DNA of 34,724 nucleotides from a virus, in the IMG/VR virus record IMGVR_UViG_3300025645_000218, positions 1 through 34,724 of that record. One strand, written 5' to 3'. Position 1 is the first letter of the stretch, and every line of letters starts with the position of its first letter. The position numbers were made by a program, and so were the translations under genes. Below are positions 1-7,296 of the stretch, piece after piece. The notes under the pieces were generated by a model. It was not told the DNA's origin. It ran no database searches and was given only the letters and a program-made list of their open reading frames with translations.

Positions 1-139
1 GTTAAGGAGTACCAAAAACAATTTATAAACAATTAAATTTTAATTAAAATGGCACGAGGAGCGCAAAACACACAAAACGGAGGTTTAACCTACCTAAATT
101 TTATGGCGGGTAAATTCGTAGAGAGAGTAGACGAAAACA
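1..139. repeat. Left copy of terminal redundancy
   Basis: These 139 bases recur at 34585-34724. The only difference seen is a run of five A after GTACC here against six A in the right copy. The overlap shows that the molecule was assembled as a circle or as a circularly permuted linear genome. Positions 1-36 are the 3' end of the gene that starts at 34417; with five A it would read ...EYQKQFINN, with six A ...EYQKTIYKQLNFN. One copy probably carries a homopolymer error. Confidence 0.95.
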
Positions 140-693
140 CTACAGGAGCAGTAGAGAGGGAACTAAAAAAAGGGCCTAACGCTGGTAAAGTAGTACATGA
201 GTTAAACTATGACACCTACGAAGGGCAAATTATTGACTTAAAAACAGAGTCCACAGAGTACGGGCAAAAATTAAACATTTTTATGGACGTGTCCACAGTT
301 GAGGAGCCAGATAAAAAAGTAAAAATTAGCTTATCGTTATCAAGCGGACCAGCTAAAGGTTTTCTTTCAAGACTTCCAGTTATTGACTTTGCTAAAGATG
401 TTTGTTTAAAAGGCTTTAGCATCTTAAACAAAGAGAACGGACGGACTAACACGTACCTAGTACCTTACCAGGACGGCGTTAAATTAGAGTCTCAGTTTAC
501 AAAAGACAACCCTAACGGGCTGCCTCAAATGAAAAAAGTAAAAATTAAAGGCCAGGAGGTATGGGACGATACGGACCAATTAGAGTTTTACGAGGCTTTA
601 ATTGCTAAGACTTTTAGCGGGGCGGTAGCGCCAGAGGCAGAGACTAAGCCAGCGCCTAAAGTTGAAGAAGAAACCGAGGACTTACCTTTTTAG
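49..693 (+). CDS. Single-stranded DNA-binding protein-like (acidic C-terminal tip)
   Basis: This 214-residue protein is probably the phage single-stranded DNA-binding protein, coating ssDNA during replication and recombination. The strongest visible sign is the C-terminus: a low-complexity linker rich in A, P, K and E followed by the tip EETEDLPF. This resembles the bacterial SSB tip DDDIPF, which recruits partner proteins. The body (about residues 20-160) alternates short strand-like stretches, as expected for an OB fold, but I see no decisive fold motif. The start follows a purely A/T leader with no Shine-Dalgarno sequence, the usual arrangement in Bacteroidota. A nuclease and helicase follow, so the setting is a replication/recombination module. 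It could instead be another OB-fold annealing protein. Confidence 0.72.
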   Translation: MARGAQNTQNGGLTYLNFMAGKFVERVDENTTGAVERELKKGPNAGKVVHELNYDTYEGQIIDLKTESTEYGQKLNIFMDVSTVEEPDKKVKISLSLSSGPAKGFLSRLPVIDFAKDVCLKGFSILNKENGRTNTYLVPYQDGVKLESQFTKDNPNGLPQMKKVKIKGQEVWDDTDQLEFYEALIAKTFSGAVAPEAETKPAPKVEEETEDLPF

Positions 694-701
694 AGTTACC
701 A

Positions 702-726
702 GGGCGGTAAAGCGCCGCCCTTTTTT
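702..726 (+). terminator. Rho-independent terminator after the SSB-like gene
   Basis: GGGCGG (702-707) pairs perfectly with CCGCCC (715-720), with a seven-base loop, and six T follow immediately. It lies 9 bases after the stop of the SSB-like gene. It may partly uncouple that gene, which the cell needs in bulk, from the nuclease and helicase downstream. Confidence 0.85.
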
Positions 727-747
727 AATCACATTATAAACAAGAAA

Positions 748-1560
748 ATGGAAAAATTAGTAATTAGATGCTCTAGCCTTTTTAAGTTAATGAGCAACCC
801 AACAGGGAAAACAAATTTAGAAAAATACGAGGCTACAGTAGAGGCCCTAGAGTCCGAAAGAGCAAAGTATAAAGAAATTAAAAACAAAGAGACTAAGACG
901 GCAGCAAATAAGGCGGCTAAAATCTCAGAGTTAACCCTACTAGCTATAGAGCAAAAAAAAGTAAAAGACGTAGTTATACTCTCTCAAACGTGTAAAACAT
1001 GGCTAAAAGAGGAGGCTAAAAAATTCTTTTACGGCTACGACTCAGAAATAAAAAGCAAATACTTTGATAAAGGACACCAAAACGAGGACACGGCTATAGA
1101 GTTGCTTAACGATAAATTAGGGACCGACTACGTTAAAAACGAAGTAAGGAAAACAAACGCTTTTCTTACTGGAGAGTGCGACCTTGATAATAAAAAAGAA
1201 AAAACTATAAGAGATATTAAAAACGCCTGGAGCCTGGAAACGTTCCCAGCTTTTACAGAGGACGTAGATAAAAAAGCGGACGAGTCCGGCTACATTTGGC
1301 AGCAAAAAGGATATTTAATACTTTGGAAGTATAAACGCGCTTTTGTAGATTATTGCTTTACAGAAACCCCGGAGCCTTTACTCTCTACATGGGACAATAA
1401 AAGCATACACCAATACAACCCCGAAATTGGAAAAGTAAAGTATATTACTACCTCCTCGGAAATTGTTTTAGAGGACTCAGACGAGGCCGAAATTAAAAAA
1501 CGGCATAAGTACGCGCAAATATACTATAACGAACTTATTAACGAGCTAAAGGCTAAATAA
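748..1560 (+). CDS. PD-(D/E)XK nuclease, RecB/YqaJ-like phage exonuclease
   Basis: This 270-residue protein is a probable exonuclease of the PD-(D/E)XK superfamily, the fold used by phage recombination exonucleases. The core motif is GECDLD at residues 142-147 followed by RDIKNAW at 155-161, giving the metal-binding pair D145 and D156 and the catalytic lysine K158. A Lys/Glu-rich helical segment (about 25-75) precedes it, and a conserved-looking YIWQQKGYL stretch (about 182-192) fits the Q-x-x-x-Y element of this superfamily. It sits between the SSB-like gene and a helicase, so a role in end resection or annealing-type recombination is likely. Its substrate polarity cannot be read from sequence. 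Confidence 0.7.
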   Translation: MEKLVIRCSSLFKLMSNPTGKTNLEKYEATVEALESERAKYKEIKNKETKTAANKAAKISELTLLAIEQKKVKDVVILSQTCKTWLKEEAKKFFYGYDSEIKSKYFDKGHQNEDTAIELLNDKLGTDYVKNEVRKTNAFLTGECDLDNKKEKTIRDIKNAWSLETFPAFTEDVDKKADESGYIWQQKGYLILWKYKRAFVDYCFTETPEPLLSTWDNKSIHQYNPEIGKVKYITTSSEIVLEDSDEAEIKKRHKYAQIYYNELINELKAK

Positions 1561-1839
1561 ATGGCTTTAGGGATAGACAGAGAAAAGTATAACGCTATGG
1601 TTAACTACTTCCGTAATAATATAGGCGGAGTTTTAGCCGTGGACCAGGTAAAGGCTGGCGAAGTGGTCTTAAATTCTATGGGGGTAAAAGTTACCCCCGT
1701 TAGGGCTACAAAAGAAAAAGAGGAACTTTTTATAATGGTAGACCACTATTTAAGAAATTACAACCAATACCCAGACGAGCCTTTAGTTGAGTTTGATAAT
1801 GAGAAGGAATATTTATTTATTAAAAATGGGGTAAAATGA
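1561..1839 (+). CDS. Hypothetical protein between nuclease and helicase
   Basis: I do not recognise this 92-residue protein. Its ATG directly follows the stop codon of the nuclease gene, and its own end overlaps the helicase start by four bases (ATGA), so it is almost certainly co-translated with both. It is soluble and mixed in composition, with no signal peptide, membrane segment or cysteine motif. The N-terminal half (DREKYNAMVNYFRNN) looks helical. Position suggests an accessory to the recombination or replication proteins, but that is inference from context only. Confidence 0.75.
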   Translation: MALGIDREKYNAMVNYFRNNIGGVLAVDQVKAGEVVLNSMGVKVTPVRATKEKEELFIMVDHYLRNYNQYPDEPLVEFDNEKEYLFIKNGVK

Positions 1840-3167
1840 AACTAAGACCATACCAAAAACAAGCAATTCAAAGCCTTAGAGCTAATTTTAAACAAGGTAA
1901 AAAAGCCGTCCTTTTGTGCATACCTACAGGAGGAGGTAAAACCGTAGTTTTTACCACTATAGCGAAAAACGCAATATTAAAAGGGGCTAAAATTATGATA
2001 GTCTGCGACCGTAAAGAGCTAATTAGTCAGGCTAAATACAACCTTAACCTTTTAGGGCTTAGTCCTACTATTATAGCCCCAGGCTACCCACAGGACCCGA
2101 ATAACTGTTATTTAGCTAGTGTAGATACTTTAAGGAGGCGAGGACTCCCAGAGGTAGACATCGTTATAATGGACGAGGCCCACAAACAAACTTTTGACAA
2201 AGTTATTTTTAAGTACCGCGAGGACTTCCAGGACCCCTTTTTTATAGGAGCAACCGCGACGCCAATTAGAACAGGAAAACAGGGCGAACTAGCAGGATAT
2301 TACGACGCAATAGTAGAGCCTACCACTATTAACGCTTTATTATTTGAGGGGTATCTAGTCCCTTGTAGAACTTTCGCCGCTAAAATAGACTTTAGCGACG
2401 TGAAAATGACAGGAGGAGACTACAATAACGGGGACCTTTATAAAGAGTTTAATAAGTCCGCCCTATACGACGGCCTAGTTTCTAACTGGGAAAAGTTCGC
2501 AAAGGATAAAAAAACGCTTATTTTTAATGTAAACGTGGAACACTCTATAAAAACAGTAGAGGCGCTAAAAGCGGCAGGGTACGACGCTAGACACCTAGAC
2601 GGGAAAACACCAGACCGACAGAGAAAACAGCTTTTACAAGACTTTAAAAACGGCGTTTTTAATATTCTATCTAATTGCTCAGTACTTACCACAGGGTACG
2701 ACGAGCCGAGCATTGAGGCAATAATAGTAAATAGAGCTACTAAAAGCCTACCTTTATGGCTGCAAATGTGCGGCAGAGGCTCTCGGACCTTTGAAGGTAA
2801 AAAAGGATTTACAGTAATAGATATGGGGGCTAATTGCTACGAGCATGGGCTATGGGAGGACGCGAGAAATTGGACGCTAGAGAAAAAAAGAAGAAAGTCC
2901 GCAGGAGTGGCCCCGGTTAAAATTTGCGAGGAGTGCGAGGCTATGAACCCGGTAAGCGCTAAACTTTGTAACGAATGTGGCGAGCCTTTTAATATCAAGA
3001 AAAAAGAATTATTAAAAGCCGAATTTACAGAGGTAAAAAGCAATAGAGGCGGGGCGGTTAAATTTGAACCTAGAGGTAAAACTAGAACAGAGTTACACGA
3101 ACACGCAAAAAAAATGGGGTATTCTAACGGGTGGGCTCACGTTCAATATAAATTGTACAACAAATAA
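1836..3167 (+). CDS. SF2 DEAD/DEAH-type helicase with C-terminal zinc ribbon (RadD-like)
   Basis: This is a superfamily 2 DNA helicase of 443 residues. Visible motifs in order are: motif I IPTGGGKT (29-36), motif II DEAH (113-116), motif III GATATP, a helicase C domain with TTGYDEP, and motif VI QMCGRGSR. After the two RecA-like domains comes a four-cysteine zinc ribbon, CEEC (364-367) and CNEC (378-381), and a basic tail. Domain order and zinc ribbon recall bacterial RadD/YejH, which acts in double-strand break repair and recombination. With the adjacent nuclease and SSB-like protein it forms a recombination/replication set. Substrate preference is unknown. The start overlaps the preceding gene by four bases. 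Confidence 0.9.
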   Translation: MKLRPYQKQAIQSLRANFKQGKKAVLLCIPTGGGKTVVFTTIAKNAILKGAKIMIVCDRKELISQAKYNLNLLGLSPTIIAPGYPQDPNNCYLASVDTLRRRGLPEVDIVIMDEAHKQTFDKVIFKYREDFQDPFFIGATATPIRTGKQGELAGYYDAIVEPTTINALLFEGYLVPCRTFAAKIDFSDVKMTGGDYNNGDLYKEFNKSALYDGLVSNWEKFAKDKKTLIFNVNVEHSIKTVEALKAAGYDARHLDGKTPDRQRKQLLQDFKNGVFNILSNCSVLTTGYDEPSIEAIIVNRATKSLPLWLQMCGRGSRTFEGKKGFTVIDMGANCYEHGLWEDARNWTLEKKRRKSAGVAPVKICEECEAMNPVSAKLCNECGEPFNIKKKELLKAEFTEVKSNRGGAVKFEPRGKTRTELHEHAKKMGYSNGWAHVQYKLYNK

Positions 3168-3215
3168 GTTACTTTTTATTTTGTAACAAGTATTAAGTTT
3201 TATACATTGCGGTAA

Positions 3216-3231
3216 ATTAACCAATAAAACA
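3216..3231. repeat. Left copy of 16 bp direct repeat flanking the Cys-repeat gene
   Basis: ATTAACCAATAAAACA occurs here, 8 bases before the ATG of the Cys-repeat gene, and again at 3838-3853 over its last codons. Both copies are followed at slightly different distances by CACAATA. The wider upstream stretch 3205-3237 also resembles the sequence before the methyltransferase gene at 3912-3946 (CAT, then CGG, then ATTAAC or TTATTAAC, then an A-rich leader). This reads as the boundary of an inserted cassette. Confidence 0.75.
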
Positions 3232-3238
3232 CAATAAA

Positions 3239-3856
3239 ATGGAAAAGACAAACAACTATTGGACAGATTTAAACAATAACAAGTGGGATTGCGACATTTA
3301 CACAGAGGAACAAGCGGAGAAGTTAAGCAAAACTTTAATTAATTGTTTTAACTGTATTAATTGCATTGATTGCATTTCTTGCAGTGATTGCCGTTATTGC
3401 AGTTCTTGCCGTTCTTGCCGTTCTTGCAGTGATTGCAGTTCTTGCAGTGATTGCCGTTATTGCAGTTCTTGCCGTTCTTGCCGTTCTTGCAGTGATTGCA
3501 GTTCTTGCAGTTCTTGCAGTGATTGCAGTTATTGCAGTGATTGCAGTGATTGCCGTTATTGCCGTTATTGCCGTTATTGCAGTTCTTGCCGTTCTTGCCG
3601 TTCTTGCAGTGATTGCAGTGATTTTAAAACCAACCCTCAAAGAATAACATCAAATAAAATAGGGTCAAGAGAGAGACAAACAACCTATTATTGGAATGAA
3701 GAAACAGAGCAAATAGTTTGTGGATGTTTTAAAGGAACTTTGAAAGAGTTTAAAGACGCTATAAAAAAAGAACATAACGATAACAAATATTCAAAAGAGT
3801 ATTTTAAATGGATTGAAGCCGTTGAAGTTTATAAAGGATTAACCAATAAAACATAA
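3239..3856 (+). CDS. Cysteine-triplet (C-x-x) repeat protein with CGCFKGTLKEF C-terminal domain
   Basis: This 205-residue protein has three parts. Residues 1-35 are a short N-terminal region (WTDLNNNKW, YTEEQAEKL). Residues 36-128 are 31 uninterrupted triplets that all begin with Cys: first CFN, CIN, CID, CIS, then combinations of CSD, CRY, CSS, CRS and one CSY. Residues about 150-200 form a C-terminal domain with CGCFKGTLKEF and a downstream His, a pattern I recall from C-terminal domains of repeat proteins in phages and mobile DNA. A three-residue period is compatible with a six-residue left-handed beta-helix coil or an extended metal- or disulfide-bridged rod; neither is proven. The gene uses GAT/TGC/AGT codons unlike the flanking phage genes and is bounded by direct repeats, so it looks acquired. 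Function unknown. Confidence 0.8.
   Translation: MEKTNNYWTDLNNNKWDCDIYTEEQAEKLSKTLINCFNCINCIDCISCSDCRYCSSCRSCRSCSDCSSCSDCRYCSSCRSCRSCSDCSSCSSCSDCSYCSDCSDCRYCRYCRYCSSCRSCRSCSDCSDFKTNPQRITSNKIGSRERQTTYYWNEETEQIVCGCFKGTLKEFKDAIKKEHNDNKYSKEYFKWIEAVEVYKGLTNKT
3344..3622 (+). repeat. 9 bp tandem repeat tract, 31 units, with a 63 bp internal duplication
   Basis: The tract consists of 9-mers of the form TGC-(A/C)GT-(T/G)(A/C)T, each encoding Cys-(Ser/Arg)-(Ser/Asp/Tyr), after four more divergent units at the 5' end. Units 5-11 (3380-3442) are repeated exactly as units 12-18 (3443-3505), a seven-unit 63 bp tandem duplication. Every repeat Cys is TGC. Because the period is a multiple of three and contains no stop in most frames, the other frames and the opposite strand are also open; those are by-products of the repeat. 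Confidence 0.95.
3838..3853. repeat. Right copy of 16 bp direct repeat flanking the Cys-repeat gene
   Basis: Second exact copy of ATTAACCAATAAAACA, overlapping the last codons (LTNKT) of the Cys-repeat gene. It runs directly into the 38 bp cassette-end element at 3854. Confidence 0.75.
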
Positions 3857-3891
3857 CACAATAGTAAAAGCCGTTTCAATGGCGTTTTAAT
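3854..3891. repeat. Cassette-end element copy 1 (attC-like or terminator-like)
   Basis: This 38 bp element follows the Cys-repeat gene and is nearly identical to 4640-4676 after the methyltransferase gene: two substitutions and one extra T. Its core is an imperfect palindrome, AAAAGCC (3866-3872) against GGCGTTTT (3881-3888), with one bulged G and a short loop. On the right, CTTATATGTTG (3896-3906) can be loosely aligned with the complement of the left arm TAACACAATAG. Hairpin with a bulged base plus loosely paired outer arms is the layout of integron attC sites. A weak terminator is the simpler alternative. Confidence 0.6.
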
Positions 3892-3946
3892 GTACCTTAT
3901 ATGTTGTTGTGCATAGTACGGATTATTAACAGAAAAACTAAATAGA

Positions 3947-4630
3947 ATGAATAAAATATTTAATGATAATGCTATTGAAATACTTGATAGGATGATAGCA
4001 AAAGAATACAAAGTTGATTTGATAGCAACAGACCCACCATACAAAGTAACTACAAGGGGAGGTTATACTAATGCTGGAGGTATGATGCTTGACGATAAAA
4101 TGAGAAAAGGGAAAGTATTTAAAGAAAACACTTTAACTATTAAAGAATGGTTGCCAAAACTCTATGAGGTTTTAAAAGATACAGGGCATTGTTACATAAT
4201 GTGCAATAATAAAAATCTTTATCCTTTTTTAGATGCTGTGAATGATAGTGATTTCAACTTAGTTAAAACTATGGTATGGGCAAAGGATAATAAAATAATG
4301 AGCCAAGCTTATATGAGCCAATTTGAGTTTGTTTTATTCTTGCGAAAAGGAAAGTTTGTAAGGATAAATAATTGCGGAACAAGTGATTTATTACAATACC
4401 CAAACACAAAAACAAAAGGAGAAGATAGCAAGCCAATACACCCAACAGAGAAGCCTATTGATTTAATGAAAGTATTGATTGAAAATAGCAGTAAAGAAAA
4501 TGAGATAGTTTTAGACCCATTTTTAGGTGTAGGTACTACTGCAATAGCAAGTAAAGAAACAAAAAGACAATACATAGGAATAGAATTAGATGAGCATTAC
4601 TATAATATTGCTAATGAAAGGTTAACGTAG
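3947..4630 (+). CDS. DNA methyltransferase (N6-adenine/N4-cytosine, DPPY type)
   Basis: This 227-residue enzyme probably transfers a methyl group from S-adenosylmethionine to adenine N6 or cytosine N4 in DNA. The catalytic motif IV DPPY is at residues 29-32, HPTEKP at 165-170, and the SAM-binding motif DPFLGVGTT at 190-198. Motif IV preceding motif I is the order of beta-class enzymes. The region between them (about 40-160), which would hold target recognition, is short. No restriction partner is visible, so an orphan enzyme protecting phage DNA is likely. Codon use (GAT, AAT, ATA) differs from the phage core, and a copy of the 37-38 bp element lies on each side, so it appears to be acquired DNA. 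Confidence 0.9.
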   Translation: MNKIFNDNAIEILDRMIAKEYKVDLIATDPPYKVTTRGGYTNAGGMMLDDKMRKGKVFKENTLTIKEWLPKLYEVLKDTGHCYIMCNNKNLYPFLDAVNDSDFNLVKTMVWAKDNKIMSQAYMSQFEFVLFLRKGKFVRINNCGTSDLLQYPNTKTKGEDSKPIHPTEKPIDLMKVLIENSSKENEIVLDPFLGVGTTAIASKETKRQYIGIELDEHYYNIANERLT

Positions 4631-4639
4631 TATTACCAC

Positions 4640-4676
4640 TAACACAACAGTAAAAGCCGTTTTAATGGCGTTTAAT
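4640..4676. repeat. Cassette-end element copy 2
   Basis: This 37 bp copy begins 9 bases after the methyltransferase stop and matches 3854-3891 apart from two C/T changes and one T fewer. The palindromic core is the same: AAAAGCC against GGCGTTT with a bulged G. The flanking right arm (TTAGTTATTG) differs from that of copy 1. Each of the two foreign-looking genes is therefore followed by one copy. Confidence 0.6.
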
Positions 4677-4707
4677 ATTAGTTATTGACTAAATAAGACC
4701 TAAAAAA

Positions 4708-4735
4708 CTTTACACATAAACAGAAACGTGTAAAG
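4708..4735. promoter_or_regulatory. Inverted repeat, possible operator or hairpin
   Basis: CTTTACAC (4708-4715) and GTGTAAAG (4728-4735) are perfect inverted repeats separated by 12 A-rich bases. No T-run follows, so it is not a standard terminator. It lies upstream of the small membrane protein and primase-helicase genes and could be a regulator binding site. This is inference from symmetry only. Confidence 0.4.
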
Positions 4736-4762
4736 AAAATAGAGAAAAGTTAACATTAAAAA

Positions 4763-4822
4763 ATGATTGAAACATTCTACACGTTGGAAATAGTACTAAT
4801 ATTACTAATAACTAAAATATGA
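4763..4822 (+). CDS. Possible 19-residue leader peptide
   Basis: A very short hydrophobic open frame (MIETFYTLEIVLILLITKI) whose TGA overlaps the next ATG in an ATGA junction. The overlap is the only reason to list it. It could be a translationally coupled leader for the small membrane protein or a chance frame. Confidence 0.2.
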   Translation: MIETFYTLEIVLILLITKI

Positions 4823-4980
4823 AAGAAATAAACAAATATCTATTAGGGCCTGGATGCTGCCTAATATTAGCAATTTTTAAAATGGAAGGGTGGGCCGTCC
4901 TTTCGTGGTATATGGTTTTTTTACCTATATGGCTGCCCGCTGCTCTTTTATTATTAGCGCTATTAATTATAAAAAAATAA
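4819..4980 (+). CDS. Small membrane protein, 53 residues
   Basis: A short gene not previously recognised by length-limited gene finding. It starts MKEINKYLLGPGCCLILAI. Two hydrophobic segments (about residues 13-20 plus 26-36, and 38-51) are separated by a short polar stretch KMEGW and followed by the basic end IIKK, so it is probably an inner-membrane protein with one or two passes. Its base composition matches the phage core (GCC, CTA, GGG codons) rather than the foreign insert before it. It lies 30 bases before the primase-helicase. Function unknown; no family recognised. Confidence 0.55.
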   Translation: MKEINKYLLGPGCCLILAIFKMEGWAVLSWYMVFLPIWLPAALLLLALLIIKK

Positions 4981-5010
4981 CTACCTTTAAAACCCTTTAA
5001 AAATCAAACT

Positions 5011-7245
5011 ATGAAAATAAGCTACTTTAATAACATTAAGCAAACAAGCCCGGACTCTGAAACATCTATACTAGAGTTTTTAAACAACGTAAAAGCGGGG
5101 ACCTGGGCAAGGTTAATAGACCCAATTAACAAAGAGACAGACAAGAAAAAAAGAGGAGCTTTAAAAACTAAGACACTACCATATGTTACAATTAGCGGCA
5201 CTTTTAAAAAGCGGTCTAACTCGGAAATAGTAAAACACTCCGGCTTTATTTGCCTAGATATTGACGAAATAGACGACCTAGCCCAGGACTGGAACAAAGT
5301 AATAAACGACCCCCATACCTACGGAGCTTTTAAGTCCGCATCCGGTAGAGGTATAGCCGTGTTAGTTCAAATAGACCCAGCTAAACACTTAGATAATTTT
5401 TTAAGCCTAGAGGCTTACTACATGGAAAAGTATAGCATAAGCCTAGATAAGGCTTGTAAAGACGTAGCGAGGGCTAGATTTGTGTCTAATGACTCCCAGG
5501 CGTTCGTTAATACAAACGCTAAACAATTTAAAATAGTACTTAAAAAAGTTAAAAAAGTACCGGTTAATAAATTGCCGCAAATAATAACCGGAGCCTCAGA
5601 CATAGACTTTTTAATAGAACAGATTAACGACAACAACCTAGACATTACTAAGGGGTCCTACGATATTTGGCTGGAAATAGGCTTTGCCCTCGCCTCAGAA
5701 ATGGGCGAAAGCGGACGGCCTTATTACCACTCTATAAGTAGATATTATGATAAATACAAAGCCGAGGACTGCGATAAACAATATAATAAATGCCTAAAAC
5801 ACGAAGGTAGAGGCATAAATATAGCTACTTTATTTCACTACGCTAAAGAGGCTAACCTTAACCTAGTTAGCCCCAAAACTAAACACATAGTAGCGGCAGC
5901 AAAACAAGCAAAAAGGGGCGGACGGTCCGCGGAGTCAGTAAAAGAACTATTAACTAAAATAGATGGAATAACAGAAAAAGAAAGCGAGGAGCTAATTAAT
6001 AAAGTTTACGACTCCAGCGTAGACCTCAAATTAACTGAGGACCTAACCAACCTAGAAAAACTGGAAATGTTTATAACCAATAACTATAACCTTAAAAGAA
6101 ACGAGATTAATAGGTATATTGAAAACAACGGCAAAGAAGTAGATACCGTGTTTAATAACTCGGTCTACTTCCAGGTGCAAAGAATTGTAAGCGAAAAAAT
6201 AGCATACGACACCGTAGAGCGGTTAATTTCCTCCGACTTTATACCAGAATATAACCCCTTACAAGACTTTTTAGAGGCCCATAGCGGAGACAACCCCACA
6301 GGATTAATAGATAAGTTAGCCGAATGTATAGAGACAGACACGGGGTTAAAAGTGGATGACGTAGACCCTAGTTACAAATTTCTTTTTGTAAAAAAATGGT
6401 TCGTCGGTATTATTGCATCAATATATAAACAACATAGCCCCTTATTATTAGTACTTACAGGAGGGCAGAACACAGGGAAAACCGAATTTTTTAGACGGCT
6501 ATTGCCTAAAGAATTTAAACCGTATTACGCAGAGAGTAAACTAGACGCAGGAAAAGACGATGAAATATTAATGACTCAAAAGCTCCTAATAATGGACGAC
6601 GAGCTGGGCGGTAAGTCTAAGCAAGAGGCTAAAAGACTAAAGGAGTTAACCAGTAAGGACGAATTTACATTAAGGGAGCCTTACGGCCGTAAAAACGTTA
6701 GATTAAAGCGTTTAGCGGTCCTATGCGGGACTTCTAACGATGAACTAGTATTAAACGACCCTACAGGAAATAGACGTATAATACCTATAAACGTGTTAAG
6801 CATTAACCACGACCTTTATAACTCAATAAATAAAAAAGACCTAATAGTAGAGGCTTATAATTTATATAAAGACGGTTATAACTGGCAGCTAACAGGCGAG
6901 GACGTCCAAAAACTTAACAAAAATACTAGAGAATTTGAGCAAATTAGAAGTGAATCCGAATTAATTAGCCAATTTTATAAGACCCCAGAGTATAAAAAAG
7001 GGCCAGACGTAATAGAACAACTAACAGCAACCCAGATTAAAACAAATATAGAGGAGCAGACAGGGCAAAAATTAAGCATTTGGAAAATAGGACAAGAATT
7101 AAAAGCGCTAGGTTTTGACCAAAAAAGCGTTAAAATGTTTGGCAATACTAAGCGAATTTATGAGGTAATTGCTTTAGATGAAAAGAAAAACGCCGAGGAG
7201 CTTTATAATCCAAAAAATGAAGAAAACGAAAATTTTGCGTTCTAG
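5011..7245 (+). CDS. Primase-helicase: BT4734-like primase, PriCT-2-like and VapE/VirE helicase domains
   Basis: This 744-residue protein is the central replication enzyme. The N-terminal domain (about 30-185) carries GFICLDIDEI, with acidic D83 and D85, and SGRG at 111-114, the pattern of BT4734/VirE_N primase-like domains. A PriCT-2-like segment follows (about 205-285; YDIWLEIGFAL, GRGINIATLFHYA). The C-terminal half is an SF3/AAA-like helicase of the VapE family: Walker A GGQNTGKT (484-491), an acidic LLIMDDELGG motif near 530, and REPYGR and GTSND further on. It presumably lays down primers and unwinds the phage origin, and the iteron-rich non-coding region lies immediately downstream. 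Phages with this architecture often have no DNA polymerase, and none is visible here. Confidence 0.88.
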   Translation: MKISYFNNIKQTSPDSETSILEFLNNVKAGTWARLIDPINKETDKKKRGALKTKTLPYVTISGTFKKRSNSEIVKHSGFICLDIDEIDDLAQDWNKVINDPHTYGAFKSASGRGIAVLVQIDPAKHLDNFLSLEAYYMEKYSISLDKACKDVARARFVSNDSQAFVNTNAKQFKIVLKKVKKVPVNKLPQIITGASDIDFLIEQINDNNLDITKGSYDIWLEIGFALASEMGESGRPYYHSISRYYDKYKAEDCDKQYNKCLKHEGRGINIATLFHYAKEANLNLVSPKTKHIVAAAKQAKRGGRSAESVKELLTKIDGITEKESEELINKVYDSSVDLKLTEDLTNLEKLEMFITNNYNLKRNEINRYIENNGKEVDTVFNNSVYFQVQRIVSEKIAYDTVERLISSDFIPEYNPLQDFLEAHSGDNPTGLIDKLAECIETDTGLKVDDVDPSYKFLFVKKWFVGIIASIYKQHSPLLLVLTGGQNTGKTEFFRRLLPKEFKPYYAESKLDAGKDDEILMTQKLLIMDDELGGKSKQEAKRLKELTSKDEFTLREPYGRKNVRLKRLAVLCGTSNDELVLNDPTGNRRIIPINVLSINHDLYNSINKKDLIVEAYNLYKDGYNWQLTGEDVQKLNKNTREFEQIRSESELISQFYKTPEYKKGPDVIEQLTATQIKTNIEEQTGQKLSIWKIGQELKALGFDQKSVKMFGNTKRIYEVIALDEKKNAEELYNPKNEENENFAF

Positions 7246-7273
7246 TTTTACGTCTTTTTTAGTAACTTTTTTT

Positions 7274-7296
7274 AGCCCCTTAAATGGGGCTTTTTT
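7274..7296 (+). terminator. Rho-independent terminator after the primase-helicase gene
   Basis: AGCCCC (7274-7279) pairs perfectly with GGGGCT (7286-7291) around a TTAAAT loop, followed by six T including the last stem base. It closes the replication operon 28 bases after the primase-helicase stop. Confidence 0.85.

Noticed and set aside
3168-3187. GTTAC/GTAAC inverted repeat after the SF2 helicase as a terminator
   Set aside because: Five weak base pairs with a ten-base loop and no trailing T-run; not convincing.
3344-3622. CRISPR array
   Set aside because: The units are 9 bp with no spacers and lie within a coding frame.
3335-3647. Long open frames on both strands over the Cys-repeat tract (Ala/Val/Ile-rich and Thr/Ala-rich)
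   Set aside because: They are by-products of a stop-free 9 bp repeat. The Cys frame alone has a sensible N-terminus and a recognisable C-terminal domain.
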